The position numbers and the translations under genes are program-made. A stretch of 64,000 nucleotides of DNA, taken from Meconema thalassinum. Its lineage: Eukaryota > Arthropoda > Insecta > Orthoptera > Tettigoniidae. The notes under the pieces were generated by a model. It did not search any database. It was given only the letters and a program-made list of their open reading frames with translations, and was not told the DNA's origin. The stretch lies in the NCBI GenBank assembly GCA_946902985.2, contig OX336397.1, positions 155,055,890 through 155,119,889 of the forward strand, written 5' to 3'. This document shows, one piece after another, positions 44,506-55,267 of this stretch; position 1 is the first letter of the stretch, and each line of letters opens with the position of its first letter.

Positions 44506-45971
44506 CACACATCAAAAAAAGTTTTGCATCACCTCGGTTCCAAGAGTTCCGGAACCGTTAAATACAAAGGGAATAGAGATCAACACAAACAACATTTCAG
44601 CTCGTTTTATTGCTCATGAGACCCACACATTGCATGTTGTACCATCATACAGCTAGACTTTCAGCATTTGTGGTCCAGATTGCAGTACACACCACTACCT
44701 CTAATACCCAGTAGCACGTCCTCTTGCATTGATGCATGCCTGTATTCGCCGTGGCATACTATCCACAAGTTCATCAAGACACTGTTGGTCCAAATTGTCC
44801 CACTCCTCAACGACAATTCGGCGTAAATCTCTCAAGAGTGGTTGGTGGGTCAAGACGTCCATAAACAGCCCTTTTCAACATATCCCAGGCATGTTCGATA
44901 GGGTTCATGTCTGGCGAACATGCTGGCCACTGTAGTCGAGCGATGTCGTTATCTTGAAGGAACGCATTCACAAGATGTGCACGATGAGGTCGAGAATTGT
45001 CGTCCATGAAGACAAATGCCTCTCCAATATTCTGCCGATATGGTTGCACTATGGGTCGGAGGATGTCATTCAGGTATCGTAAAGCCGTTTCGGAGCCTTC
45101 CATGACCACCAGTGGCGTACGTCGGCCCCACATAATGCCACCCCAAAACATCAGGGAACCACCACCTTGCTGCACTCGCTGGACAGTGTGTCTAAGACGT
45201 TCAGCCTGACCAGGGTGCCTCCAAACACGTCTCCGACGATTGTCTGGTTGAAGGCATATGCGACACTCATCGGTGAAGAGAACGTGATGCCAATTCCGTG
45301 GGGTCCATTCAGCATGTTGTTGGGCCCATCTGTACCGCGCTGCATGGTGTCGGGGTTGCAAAGCTGGACCTCGCCATGGACGTCGGGAGTGAAGTTGCGC
45401 ATCATGCAGCCTATTGCGCACAGTTTGAGTTGAAACACGACGTCCTGTGGCTGAACGAAACGCATTATTCAACATGGTGGCATTGCTGTCAGGGTTCCTC
45501 CGAGCGGCAATCCGTAAGTAGCGGTCATCCACTACAGTAGTAGCCCTTGGGCGGCCTGAGCGAGGCCTGTCATCGACAGTTCCTGTATCTCTGTACCTCC
45601 TCCATGTCCGAACAACATCGCTTTGGTTCACTCTGAGACGCCTGGAAACTTCCCTTGTTGAGAGCCCTTCTTGACACAAAGTAACAATGCGGACGCGATC
45701 GAACTGCGGTATTGAACTTCTAGGCATGGTAGAACTACAGACAACATGAGCAGCGTACCTTCGTCCTGGTGGAATGACTGGAACTGATCGGCTGTCGTAC
45801 CCCCTCCGTCTAATAGGCCCTGCTCATGCATGGTTGTTTACATCTTTGAGCAGTTTTAGTGACATCTATGAACAGTCAAAGGGACTGTATCTTGGATACA
45901 ATATACACAGTCAACGTCTATATGCCGGAGATCTGGGAACCGAGGTGATGCAAAACTTTTTTTGATGTGTG
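44506..45971 (-). mobile_element. Tc1/mariner transposon, copy 2
   Basis: 1466 bp with TIRs 'cacacatcaaaaaaagtttt' and the near-inverse at the other end, flanked by TA (44504-44505 and 45972-45973). About seven differences from the copy at 1760-3224, including one inserted base. It sits just downstream of the LINE fragment. Confidence 0.95.
44807..45727 (-). CDS. Tc1-type DD34E transposase, C-terminus frameshifted
   Basis: The ORF encodes 306 aa from ATG at 45727. Residues 10-50 form the first helix-turn-helix ('REVSRRLRVNQSDVVRTW'), 'GRPR' is near residue 58, and a second helix-turn-helix follows at about 70-115. The catalytic triad is complete: D153 ('LFTDEC'), D243 ('FMDDNSRPH') and E278 ('DMNPIEHAW'), spacing 34. 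An extra A near 44836 ('ctctcaagagtgg', against 'ctctcagagtgg' in copy 1) shifts the frame and replaces the last ~45 residues by a short 'ERFTPNCR' tail. In the ancestral frame the stop would be at 44701. Catalysis may survive, but I cannot judge the effect of the altered C-terminus. The TIRs are intact. Confidence 0.92.
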   Translation of the reverse strand: MPRSSIPQFDRVRIVTLCQEGLSTREVSRRLRVNQSDVVRTWRRYRDTGTVDDRPRSGRPRATTVVDDRYLRIAARRNPDSNATMLNNAFRSATGRRVSTQTVRNRLHDAQLHSRRPWRGPALQPRHHAARYRWAQQHAEWTPRNWHHVLFTDECRICLQPDNRRRRVWRHPGQAERLRHTVQRVQQGGGSLMFWGGIMWGRRTPLVVMEGSETALRYLNDILRPIVQPYRQNIGEAFVFMDDNSRPHRAHLVNAFLQDNDIARLQWPACSPDMNPIEHAWDMLKRAVYGRLDPPTTLERFTPNCR

Positions 45972-46066
45972 TAGTACCTTGAGGATACTTTAATCGATAC
46001 ATCAACATACGTACGTCTCATTAATTATCTAAGTCATCTCTTATAGTGTCTTTACACATAATTATC

Positions 46067-46388
46067 ATTGTACCGATTCAATCGTCAGCACATTACATGT
46101 CGTGGTAAAATCTTAAAAGACTGACATCTATTCTAACGTCTAATTTACGAAACTTACGATCCTGCTCTCTTACGACAATTTAATCATCCTTGGAACCTAA
46201 CTGTGGCTAAACTTATGCAAACGTCAGTTGGCCTTGCGTTTACATAATTTTAGCCAAAGTTAGGTTCCAAAGATGATTAAATTGTCGTAGGAGAGCAGGA
46301 TCGTAAGTTTCGTAAATTAAACGTTAGATGTCAGCTTTTTAAGATTTTACCACGACATGTACCGTGCCCATGATTGAATCGGTACAAT
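46067..46388. mobile_element. Palindromic MITE, ~150-bp arms
   Basis: 'attgtaccgattcaatcg' at the left end is inverted at the right, and the arms continue through 'catgtcgtggtaaaatctta' and 'cttacgatcctgctctc' almost to the centre. The whole 322 bp folds into one long hairpin with an ~25-bp loop. It has no coding sequence. Target duplication unclear. Confidence 0.8.
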
Positions 46389-46940
46389 CATCATTATCAT
46401 TATAATGATTGTTATTATCATTATTAGTATTATTCTGTGGGATCTATACAAGGTAGATTCAGGGCTCATAGACCAAGGACTTTCCCGTCGCAATCACTCG
46501 CAAGGTCGACCACGTGAAGTACTACACAAATATTTATTGCAGCAACTTTCAAAGGAAATTTCCTCTTCTATTTCTGTGAGCTTCGCGCGCGCGACAAGTG
46601 AATGATCCACGGAACTGAAGACTAACTGCCCAAACGCACCTGCAGGTGATTCCAGTCTCAACGCTCACGAACGCTCCAAACTATTAACTACACATCTCAA
46701 CAAGCAATTCGAATAGGGAGAGTAGATTTATGTGTTTAACGAATGCTAATGAAGTCAAGAGATAGGTTGGTAGGGCACTTATTAAGGCACCCAAGAATAG
46801 CACCCGATGGGTGTCCGCATAGAAGCAGCTACAAACTCTGGCGACCCGAACATGTCCTCGGACATTCCCGGCACTAAAAGCCATAAGCTGAATAAAATAA
46901 ATAAATTTGACTGCTTTGATGCAGCGCTCCATGCCTCCAT
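46389..46940. other. Unassigned sequence
   Basis: Starts with an imperfect (ATC/ATT) microsatellite. No gene recognised. Confidence 0.35.
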
Positions 46941-47610
46941 GTCCTGAGCTAATCGTTTCATCTCTACATAGCTACCACACCCTACATTCGAGGCAATCTA
47001 ACATAACCTTGGTCTACCCCGACAGTTCTTGTCATCGACCCATCCAACCATAACTAAGCTTGCTATTCCTGTGTGTCTTAGTATGTGTCCTACCAGCCTA
47101 TCTCTTGTCTTCATTAGCAGTCGCCAGAAACATCTCTCCTTTCCCACTCGTCTCAATACCGCCTCGTTTGTAACCCTATCTACCCATCTGATCTTCATCA
47201 TTCTCCTTTAACACCACATTTTAAACGCTTCAATTCTCCTCTTTTCTGCTGTTCCAACAGTCCAAGTTTCACTTCCATAGAGCGCCACGCTCCAGACTAA
47301 GGCTTTCAAAAATGACTTCCTAGTACCTAAATCTACATTCTATGTCAACCGATTCCTTTTCTGTAGAAATGCTTTCTTTGCCTGAGCCAACCTACTTTTT
47401 ATATCCTCTTTGCTTCGTCAATCACTTGTTATTTTGCTCCCTAAGTAGCTTTAGCTATTCACTTGTCAGTTTGACGTCAATAGGGGTTTGTGATTTCTAT
47501 CGGGGTTGCATTCCATTTTTATTTTATTTACATTTATTAATTTTCACCATGAATTCTTTCCTCAAGACGGAGTGCATACCATTTGAAAACTTATTCAAAT
47601 CCTCTGGTGT

Positions 47611-48854
47611 TGTAACGATTCGATCCCATAGCTGTTATATTTAAAGGGTTATTCATTTATTATCATGTTATTATTATTATTATTAACTAGTACATCCATG
47701 AGATGATTTTTATATCAGATAATTGTAAGCGGTTTTGATTATTATATTCAATTAGATTTTTATTAACAATTACTTGTAAAGAGACGAAGTATTATATATT
47801 GCAACAAGACTGGCGATATGGACTAACCCTGTGCGTCACAAACTGAACGACGTAGTAAGAATTTCACCACGGCAAACTGCGTCATTTTCCTGAGATGCTT
47901 AGAAACCCACTATGGTGTAACCAACACGCCATTTTCTACGGTATATACGCGTCAATATATATTGCAAGTTATGAGTCAAGAATGGAGAAGGCTAATAGAG
48001 AGGGAAGCTGTGACACCACGTGACAAGGAAGTCATTAGTATTTGTACCTGCAACATCGGACAAGAATGGCATTGATCTACAGCTCTTAATGAAGTAAGGA
48101 AGTTGTAACCTTGCTTTCTGGGTCCTAATGGACTGAGCACCGAGAGTCGACACTGAACGATGTCTTGCCGACATCTATATCAATACATAATGGGTTATAT
48201 CCCTGATCAAGAGTCTTTCTACAGATGGCAACGTACTTAATGAGGATATTTCATAGTAAATGAGATATCACATCATTTTTTTAAACATAAGCGACGTAAC
48301 ATCGAGATCATCGATCATTTCTTAAATATGACGAATCTTCGACTGGGTGAGCCAACAATTCAATAAAACTATCGTCTCTATTATAATTTAACTTCATTTA
48401 ACTTTCAATTCATTTTAATATTCATTCTCTTTTAAATAATTAATTGCCGCATTGAGTAATTTTAAATTCAATTGTGTGACTATCACTATTCTGTTTTATT
48501 AATATTTTGTTTTTGCATTTAATAAATTCATTCTCTTCAACGTAATGCCTATTTCTTTCATTGTAGTTGGTACTTTAAGGCAATCATACTCCTTGATTAA
48601 ATACGGATTGGTTAGATGACTTTGTCTCACTACGGCCCGGGTAAGTGATTCTCGACTCTACTGCTGATAGCCGAGGTTAAATCAATAAATTTCGATTCAC
48701 TATCTTAAATAGGAATCTGGCGCTCAACAACTTATTATATTACACTATCACAGGTAAGGTCACACCACAGTGTATATTATTTATTCATATCATGTTTGTT
48801 TTATTGAACCACAATAGTCATCACCACGTTTAGTTAACTTATAAAAATGTTACA
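47611..48854 (+). repeat. 5' LTR of element 3 (1244 bp)
   Basis: TGTAAC...GTTACA ends. Same subfamily as element 2. AATAAA-type signals occur in the second half (for example 48521 region), but R/U5 borders cannot be fixed. Confidence 0.93.
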
Positions 48855-48856
48855 TT

Positions 48857-48874
48857 TGGCGCCCAACGTGGGGC
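48857..48874 (+). promoter_or_regulatory. Primer binding site, tRNA-Lys(CTT) type
   Basis: TGGCGCCCAACGTGGGGC begins 2 nt after the LTR. It is an 18-nt complement of the 3' end of the animal tRNA-Lys(CTT) as I know it. This is the only canonical PBS among the three elements. Confidence 0.85.
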
Positions 48875-48998
48875 ACGAAAACCATTCGGTATTTAGTCAG
48901 AGGAGTGTATAATTTCAGTGCAAATTGTCAGTGCTTTTGGGGGACAGTGAAGTGAAGTGAAATTTTGGAAGGGCAATTGTTATACGGTGTACTTCGAG

Positions 48999-50993
48999 AT
49001 GTCGGAGGAGGAACAGAGGCAGTTGAGAAGTAGGGATGCAGTCAAGAAAGTTAATTATAAGGAGGTTGATAGCGGTAGCGATGTTGAGAGCGTAGAGAAT
49101 AATACCAAGATGTCGGAGGTAAATCTTGAGAGTAATCCTGAAAATAATCCTGAGGTTAACCCTGACACGAATTCAGAGGAAAATCTCGAGACGAATACAG
49201 AGGTACATCCTGAGACTAGTGGTAGTCTAGAGAAAGAAAAGTCTATAGAGATTCCTGAAGATCCATTAACTGTGTTTATGAGGGAGATGAGAATTAATAG
49301 TAGGGAGATGAAAGAAGATATTGGTAGGCTAAATCAAAATATGGAAGAGAATAAGAAAGATAATTTAGAAAGTAGGAAGGAATTCAATGATAAATTTGAG
49401 AAATTAGATAAAGATATGAATAAAAATATGGAAGAGAGTAAGAAAGATAATTTAGAAAGTAGGAAGGAATTCAATGATAAATTTGAGAAATTAGATAAAG
49501 ATATGAATAAAAATAGTGAAGAGAATAAAAGAAATTATTTGGAATTCAATGGTAAATTTGAGAAATTAGATAAAGATATGAATAAAAATAGTGAAGAGAA
49601 TAAAAGAAATTATTTGGAATTCAATGGTAAATTTGAGAAATTAGATAAAGATATGAATAAAAATAGTAAGGAGATGAGAGAAGAGATGGGTAGGCTAAAT
49701 CAAGATATGAGTAAAATAAATCAGAAGCTGGAAGAGAATAATGTAAAACTAGACAGTGTGGTTAAAGTCAATGAAGGGTTGGGTAAGAAGTATGAGGTAC
49801 TACAGCAAAGTATTCAGGGGGTGAAACAGGAAATCAGAGGTGAAATTAAGGAGGAGGTAGAGATGAAGGCTAAAGATATTATTAAGACAGTAGATAAGAA
49901 ATTAGAAGCAGCAGAAAGTAGGATTCAGGAAAGAATAGTAACTGTGATTGAAGAGAAAATAGCAACTCAAGGTGAAAGTTTTAGCAAATTGGTAGAAGTG
50001 GAAACTAGGCAGGTGGTAGAGACTTTAGGGGAAACTGCAGTAGAATCAGTAAAGACAGCCTGTAAGGAGACTATAATTGAAAGTAGAATGGAGTCAGACG
50101 AGATTTTAGGTGAAAGCAAATTGGAATTAGTGGAGACTGTAATTGAAAGTAGATTAGAGTCATTGGAGATTGTAGGTGAAAGCAGATTGGAATCGGAGGA
50201 GATCTTAGGTGAGGAACGGCAAATAGCGGAGATTTTAGGTGAAATCAGATTAGAGTCAGACGAGATTTTAGGTGAAAATAGATTAGCGTCAGAGGAGATA
50301 GTAGGAGAAAGCATAGTAGAGTTGAAGGAGATTTTAGATGAACGCAGGATAGCTGTAGAAGAGACTATAGAATGTAGCGAAAAAGAAGTGAAGAAGATGA
50401 GAGAAAAGATAGGGATAGAAGTAGGTAAGATAAAGAAAGTACTAAGCACCCAAGAGATTAAGATGCAGACAATCATAGATAAATTAGATAGGCAAACTAG
50501 GGAAGAATTTAGTCCTGTGATAGAGGAAGTTAATATGAAATTATTAGTGGCAGAGAAGCGTGCGTTAAGTCATAGTCAGAAGAACATAATTAGTAAACAG
50601 GTTAAGAGGAGGAGAGAGATAGATAAGAGCAGAAGCAGTAGTCCACGGCTAAAGAGAGCATTAAGTGATAGTAACGGAGAAATGAAAATGAAACCTAAAG
50701 GTAGATATTTTAGAAGTAAAATGAAAGAAAAGAGAATTAAGTTGCTAGAGGAGAAAGAAATCAGGATGAGAGAGAGAAAGAAAGCATATGATGTGCAGTG
50801 GCGTACTGAATTAGCCAGACTTGGGGATGTGAGAGGGGGAAAGCCGAAGTACTGTGTTACTATGGATGAATGTAGTACAGAGGAAGTAGAAACTAATGGA
50901 ACACGGAAGGAATTATGTGGAATTCTAGTTAAAGATAGAATTGAAGATGAATGTGGTAAGAACGGTGAAATGCCAGTGAACGTATTTATGTAA
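48999..50993 (+). CDS. Gag-like coiled-coil protein with basic C-terminus
   Basis: 664 aa from ATG at 48999 ('MSEEEQRQLRSRDAV'), the first ATG of the frame. The layout is that of the element 2 protein: acidic Asn-rich N-terminus; coiled coil with 'KFEKLDKDMNKNSEENKRN' blocks repeated in tandem (residues about 125-240); 'ESRLESLEIVGE'-type repeats (about 375-455, one copy of the unit that element 2 has duplicated); then a basic region 'KQVKRRREIDKSRSSSPRL' and 'RYFRSKMKEKRIKL' (about 540-600). There is no capsid domain, zinc knuckle, protease or RT. The SRSSSPR stretch is RS-like. A structural or RNA-binding role is inferred from position, not shown. Confidence 0.8.
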   Translation: MSEEEQRQLRSRDAVKKVNYKEVDSGSDVESVENNTKMSEVNLESNPENNPEVNPDTNSEENLETNTEVHPETSGSLEKEKSIEIPEDPLTVFMREMRINSREMKEDIGRLNQNMEENKKDNLESRKEFNDKFEKLDKDMNKNMEESKKDNLESRKEFNDKFEKLDKDMNKNSEENKRNYLEFNGKFEKLDKDMNKNSEENKRNYLEFNGKFEKLDKDMNKNSKEMREEMGRLNQDMSKINQKLEENNVKLDSVVKVNEGLGKKYEVLQQSIQGVKQEIRGEIKEEVEMKAKDIIKTVDKKLEAAESRIQERIVTVIEEKIATQGESFSKLVEVETRQVVETLGETAVESVKTACKETIIESRMESDEILGESKLELVETVIESRLESLEIVGESRLESEEILGEERQIAEILGEIRLESDEILGENRLASEEIVGESIVELKEILDERRIAVEETIECSEKEVKKMREKIGIEVGKIKKVLSTQEIKMQTIIDKLDRQTREEFSPVIEEVNMKLLVAEKRALSHSQKNIISKQVKRRREIDKSRSSSPRLKRALSDSNGEMKMKPKGRYFRSKMKEKRIKLLEEKEIRMRERKKAYDVQWRTELARLGDVRGGKPKYCVTMDECSTEEVETNGTRKELCGILVKDRIEDECGKNGEMPVNVFM

Positions 50994-53900
50994 ATTTATA
51001 TTACCGATAGTTACTGTTCCGTATGACTTAAATATTAAGTAATGAAGTTTAATAGGATTTAACAGAGGTAGATAAGGAACCTGCTGTGTGTAATTTTAAT
51101 TCAGTCGTGAAGTTAGGATGGTAAGGGGCGCGTAGTGCCTACGCTTATTGATTTAGATTGACTAAAATCATTTAATTTGGAAGACAAAGGTTGTCGTGCT
51201 ATTGAGCAATGCAGGTAAGTTGAATGTAGGTCCTTAAACTGCAGGTAAGTTGGATGAAGTGAGAATTAAATTTTAAAAATAGGAAGGTTATTACATAGGT
51301 AAGTAATCGAAAGAAAGTAATAATTATTATGGCAACCATAATTAAGAATATAATGGTAATAAAGATTTAATTCAAAAGTGAGTGAAGATAAGATGATACA
51401 GTGGTAATAAAACTAGTGAGTTGAAGAATTAAGTATTGATTTAATAAAGAAGTTTCAGTTGAGGACAGCGAGGTTATCAGCGGATATATGTTGAGAAATT
51501 TATAAGTGGTTTAGAATTGTTAATGGTAATGCGTTGTATGAATTAACCAACATCGGGTTGAAATGAGGAAGTAGTAACTAATTAGGACATCTGGTAACTT
51601 ACTTGGTGACAGATATGTGTGTGTGTATGTGTGTATTTTCACGTAAATGGACGTGAGTTTGAAGTAGTAGGCCAACGAAGGTAATGCCGTTGAGCAATGT
51701 GGTTTTAAAGTTTTGGTAAGATGCCAAATGAAGTTTTTTAAGGAGGAAGTTTTGGTAAGATGCCAAATGAAGTTGTTTTTTGAGGAAGTTTTTGGTAAGA
51801 TGCCAAATGAAGTAGGTTGGAGGAAGTTTTTGGTAAGATGAAGTAGGTCAGCGAGGTATATTCCGTTGAGCAATAATTATTTTTTTTATGGTATCTACGG
51901 GACTACGTGAAGTTAATAAGGGAGTTTTCTTTAAAGTATATATGGATGTATGCACACAAGGTAATAAGAGATTACAAAGGTAAGATTGTCCAAGTTTTTG
52001 TTACAGTTACGCACGTTTTAAAGATATTACAAGGCTTGTTATCGAGCTAAACCACTTTGTAGTAAAAAGTTACTAACGAATTAATTATGTGGTAGATTGT
52101 TGTCCTACACAGGTAAAAGTAAAGATAATAATTATAATTAAAAGGTTGACATAATATTTTCTAGAAGTGAAAGGAATTTGTTATAATTCGATGTTTTGAG
52201 GATTTTAAAGATAAATCATTTTTTTTTAGTAGACGAGAAATTAAAGTTTTATTTATGTCATACGGAGTTAGTAAAGATAAGTTAATATTTTGAAGGAAGA
52301 ATAAGTTGGTAAGATAAGTGTATACCTAAGGGGTAATAATGAAGTTACAATTAAAGGCAGGTGTAAGTTACGCATTTAATTTGATAGAGAAGAAAGTATC
52401 TGAACTGTGTTAGAACTCAGAACTTGCTTTATGAAGTGATTATGGGAGAATATTTGCGAATTAGGAGTGTCGGTGTTATTAACTATCAACTGGAACACTG
52501 TCATTATTTTAGGAAGACAATAGTTAGGAAAGCTTAGTGTGATGTTATTATTCCAAGGAATTAGTCGAAGCATGTAAGATTTTTTAGCTGAAATTTAGTG
52601 TGTTATTGGTCAGTAAGAGGTGACCTGTAACAGTAAGAAGATGTGGGATTATACCACGAATAGGGGAGGTTTTTGTATGTGACGTGTGATGTCACGATGA
52701 GTTTTGAGAGATTCTGGTATAGCAAGAGTGAGCTATAGTCCAGGCGGTCAGAACAAGTAGGAAGTGGTGTTTGGAGGACACGGTACTTAATTAAGAGTTT
52801 TGAGAGAAAACTAAGGGGGGTTTTTAGGCATTCAGCAAAAAGTCAAATCATGAATAGACTAAGTTCAAAGTATAAGAGCATTAATATTTTGTGGAACGAA
52901 ATATTTATTCCGAGGAGTTTGTCATGTGTTTTTGTGAAATAGTTTAGTAATATACGTAATTCAGGTATTGAGTAGTATTTTGTCCAAGTCTTAATCATTT
53001 TGTTATGGTAAGTAAGGAATGACGTTACGGTAAAGTTATATCTTGACGCTAAGTTAAATTTTATAAAGTGAACGAGAAGTCAGATTTTATGTTTATTGGT
53101 GATTTTGAAAATTCAAGTTATTGTTTTCGAGAAGTAGTAAAGATGAATTATGGTTTTATGAGAAGTTAAGAAGTCGTGGAGACTTAGGAAGTATTAATTT
53201 GGAAGGAGGCGGCCGTGGCCTAAGAAAGAATTAAGCCACGAAGGCAGGTGAGTAGTAACTTGGATATTTAAATGAACTGTTTAATAACTGCTTTGAGGTA
53301 TTTCGATGTCATTATGTATTTGGGGAAATATTTACATGTATGACATATGCACTGAAATAGGAATTGCCTTAGGTGTCTTGCTAAGTTATTTTTTCTTCAA
53401 TTATTGAAATTTTACTGCATTTGAGTAATCCCTTTATAAAGACGAAAGGAATATTGTATTGTTTGCATCCTATTATCGTGTGCTGTAATAGTTATTATGG
53501 GTTAATCAGCTGGTATTACAACAATGTACTTCTACGCCAGACTGATATACAAAAACTACGTTCAAAAGAGATGAAGCCAAAATTGTATGTCATGCATACG
53601 ATCACCGAAATATAAACGAGTGCAGCGTTGACATATATGTCAAAAATAAAAGTGAAGGGCATTTTATATGTATTTTTTTTACAGCATATAAAAAAAATGA
53701 ACATTATGAACATTTGGAAGAATGAGATGAATGAAAGTTAAAATATGATTTTTTTGTGAAGAATACATTTATGTATATTTTTTTTACAACATATATAAAG
53801 AAGAATGAACATTATGAACATTTGGAAGAATGAGAAATGATAGTACAAATATGTAAAGTGAAAAGAGTATGTTCTTGTATATTTTTATGTATTGTTGAAG

Positions 53901-54014
53901 GGTATTATTTGTATGTTGTCGTTATGGGGGTATTAATATTTACATTTGTATTCATTTGTGTAGGATGTGTAGTGATATAAATAATGTTACATTTTATTTT
54001 AAATTATTTATATC
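50994..54014 (+). other. Non-coding 3' internal region of element 3
   Basis: Homologous to the same region of elements 1 and 2 from 'ggtaagaacggtgaaatgcc' onward. Four tandem 'ttttggtaagatgccaaatg' units lie at about 51710-51840. A second duplicated block ('aacattatgaacatttggaa') lies at 53697-53830. No gene recognised. Confidence 0.75.
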
Positions 54015-54023
54015 AGGGGCGAT
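54015..54023 (+). promoter_or_regulatory. Polypurine tract, element 3
   Basis: AGGGGCGAT directly before the 3' LTR. Confidence 0.75.
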
Positions 54024-55267
54024 TGTAACGATTCGATCCCATAGCTGTTATATTTAAAGGGTTATTCATTTATTATCATGTTATTATTATTATTATTAAC
54101 TAGTACATCCATGAGATGATTTTTATATCAGATAATTGTAAGCGGTTTTGATTATTATATTCAATTAGATTTTTATTAACAATTACTTGTAAAGAGACGA
54201 AGTATTATATATTGCAACAAGACTGGCGATATGGACTAACCCTGTGCGTCACAAACTGAACGACGTAGTAAGAATTTCACCACGGCAAACTGCGTCATTT
54301 TCCTGAGATGCTTAGAAACCCACTATGGTGTAACCAACACGCCATTTTCTACGGTATATACGCGTCAATATATATTGCAAGTTATGAGTCAAGAATGGAG
54401 AAGGCTAATAGAGAGGGAAGCTGTGACACCACGTGACAAGGAAGTCATTAGTATTTGTACCTGCAACATCGGACAAGAATGGCATTGATCTACAGCTCTT
54501 AATGAAGTAAGGAAGTTGTAACCTTGCTTTCTGGGTCCTAATGGACTGAGCACCGAGAGTCGACACTGAACGATGTCTTGCCGACATCTATATCAATACA
54601 TAATGGGTTATATCCCTGATCAAGAGTCTTTCTACAGATGGCAACGTACTTAATGAGGATATTTCATAGTAAATGAGATATCACATCATTTTTTTAAACA
54701 TAAGCGACGTAACATCGAGATCATCGATCATTTCTTAAATATGACGAATCTTCGACTGGGTGAGCCAACAATTCAATAAAACTATCGTCTCTATTATAAT
54801 TTAACTTCATTTAACTTTCAATTCATTTTAATATTCATTCTCTTTTAAATAATTAATTGCCGCATTGAGTAATTTTAAATTCAATTGTGTGACTATCACT
54901 ATTCTGTTTTATTAATATTTTGTTTTTGCATTTAATAAATTCATTCTCTTCAACGTAATGCCTATTTCTTTCATTGTAGTTGGTACTTTAAGGCAATCAT
55001 ACTCCTTGATTAAATACGGATTGGTTAGATGACTTTGTCTCACTACGGCCCGGGTAAGTGATTCTCGACTCTACTGCTGATAGCCGAGGTTAAATCAATA
55101 AATTTCGATTCACTATCTTAAATAGGAATCTGGCGCTCAACAACTTATTATATTACACTATCACAGGTAAGGTCACACCACAGTGTATATTATTTATTCA
55201 TATCATGTTTGTTTTATTGAACCACAATAGTCATCACCACGTTTAGTTAACTTATAAAAATGTTACA
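54024..55267 (+). repeat. 3' LTR of element 3 (1244 bp)
   Basis: Appears identical to 47611-48854, followed by the GTGT duplication. Confidence 0.93.

Larger units (their letters stand above)
47611..55267 (+). mobile_element. LTR retrotransposon element 3 (gag-like only)
   Basis: Complete 7657-bp element: LTR 47611-48854, PBS, ORF 48999-50993, non-coding region, polypurine tract, LTR 54024-55267. Target duplication GTGT (47607-47610 and 55268-55271). The two 1244-bp LTRs appear identical by eye, so this is the youngest of the three copies. The insertion splits a LINE reverse transcriptase. There are no pol-type genes. Confidence 0.93.

Noticed and set aside
48957..48998. N-terminal extension of the gag-like ORF
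   Set aside because: The frame is open from a GTG, but there is no ATG before 48999; the same is true in elements 1 and 2.
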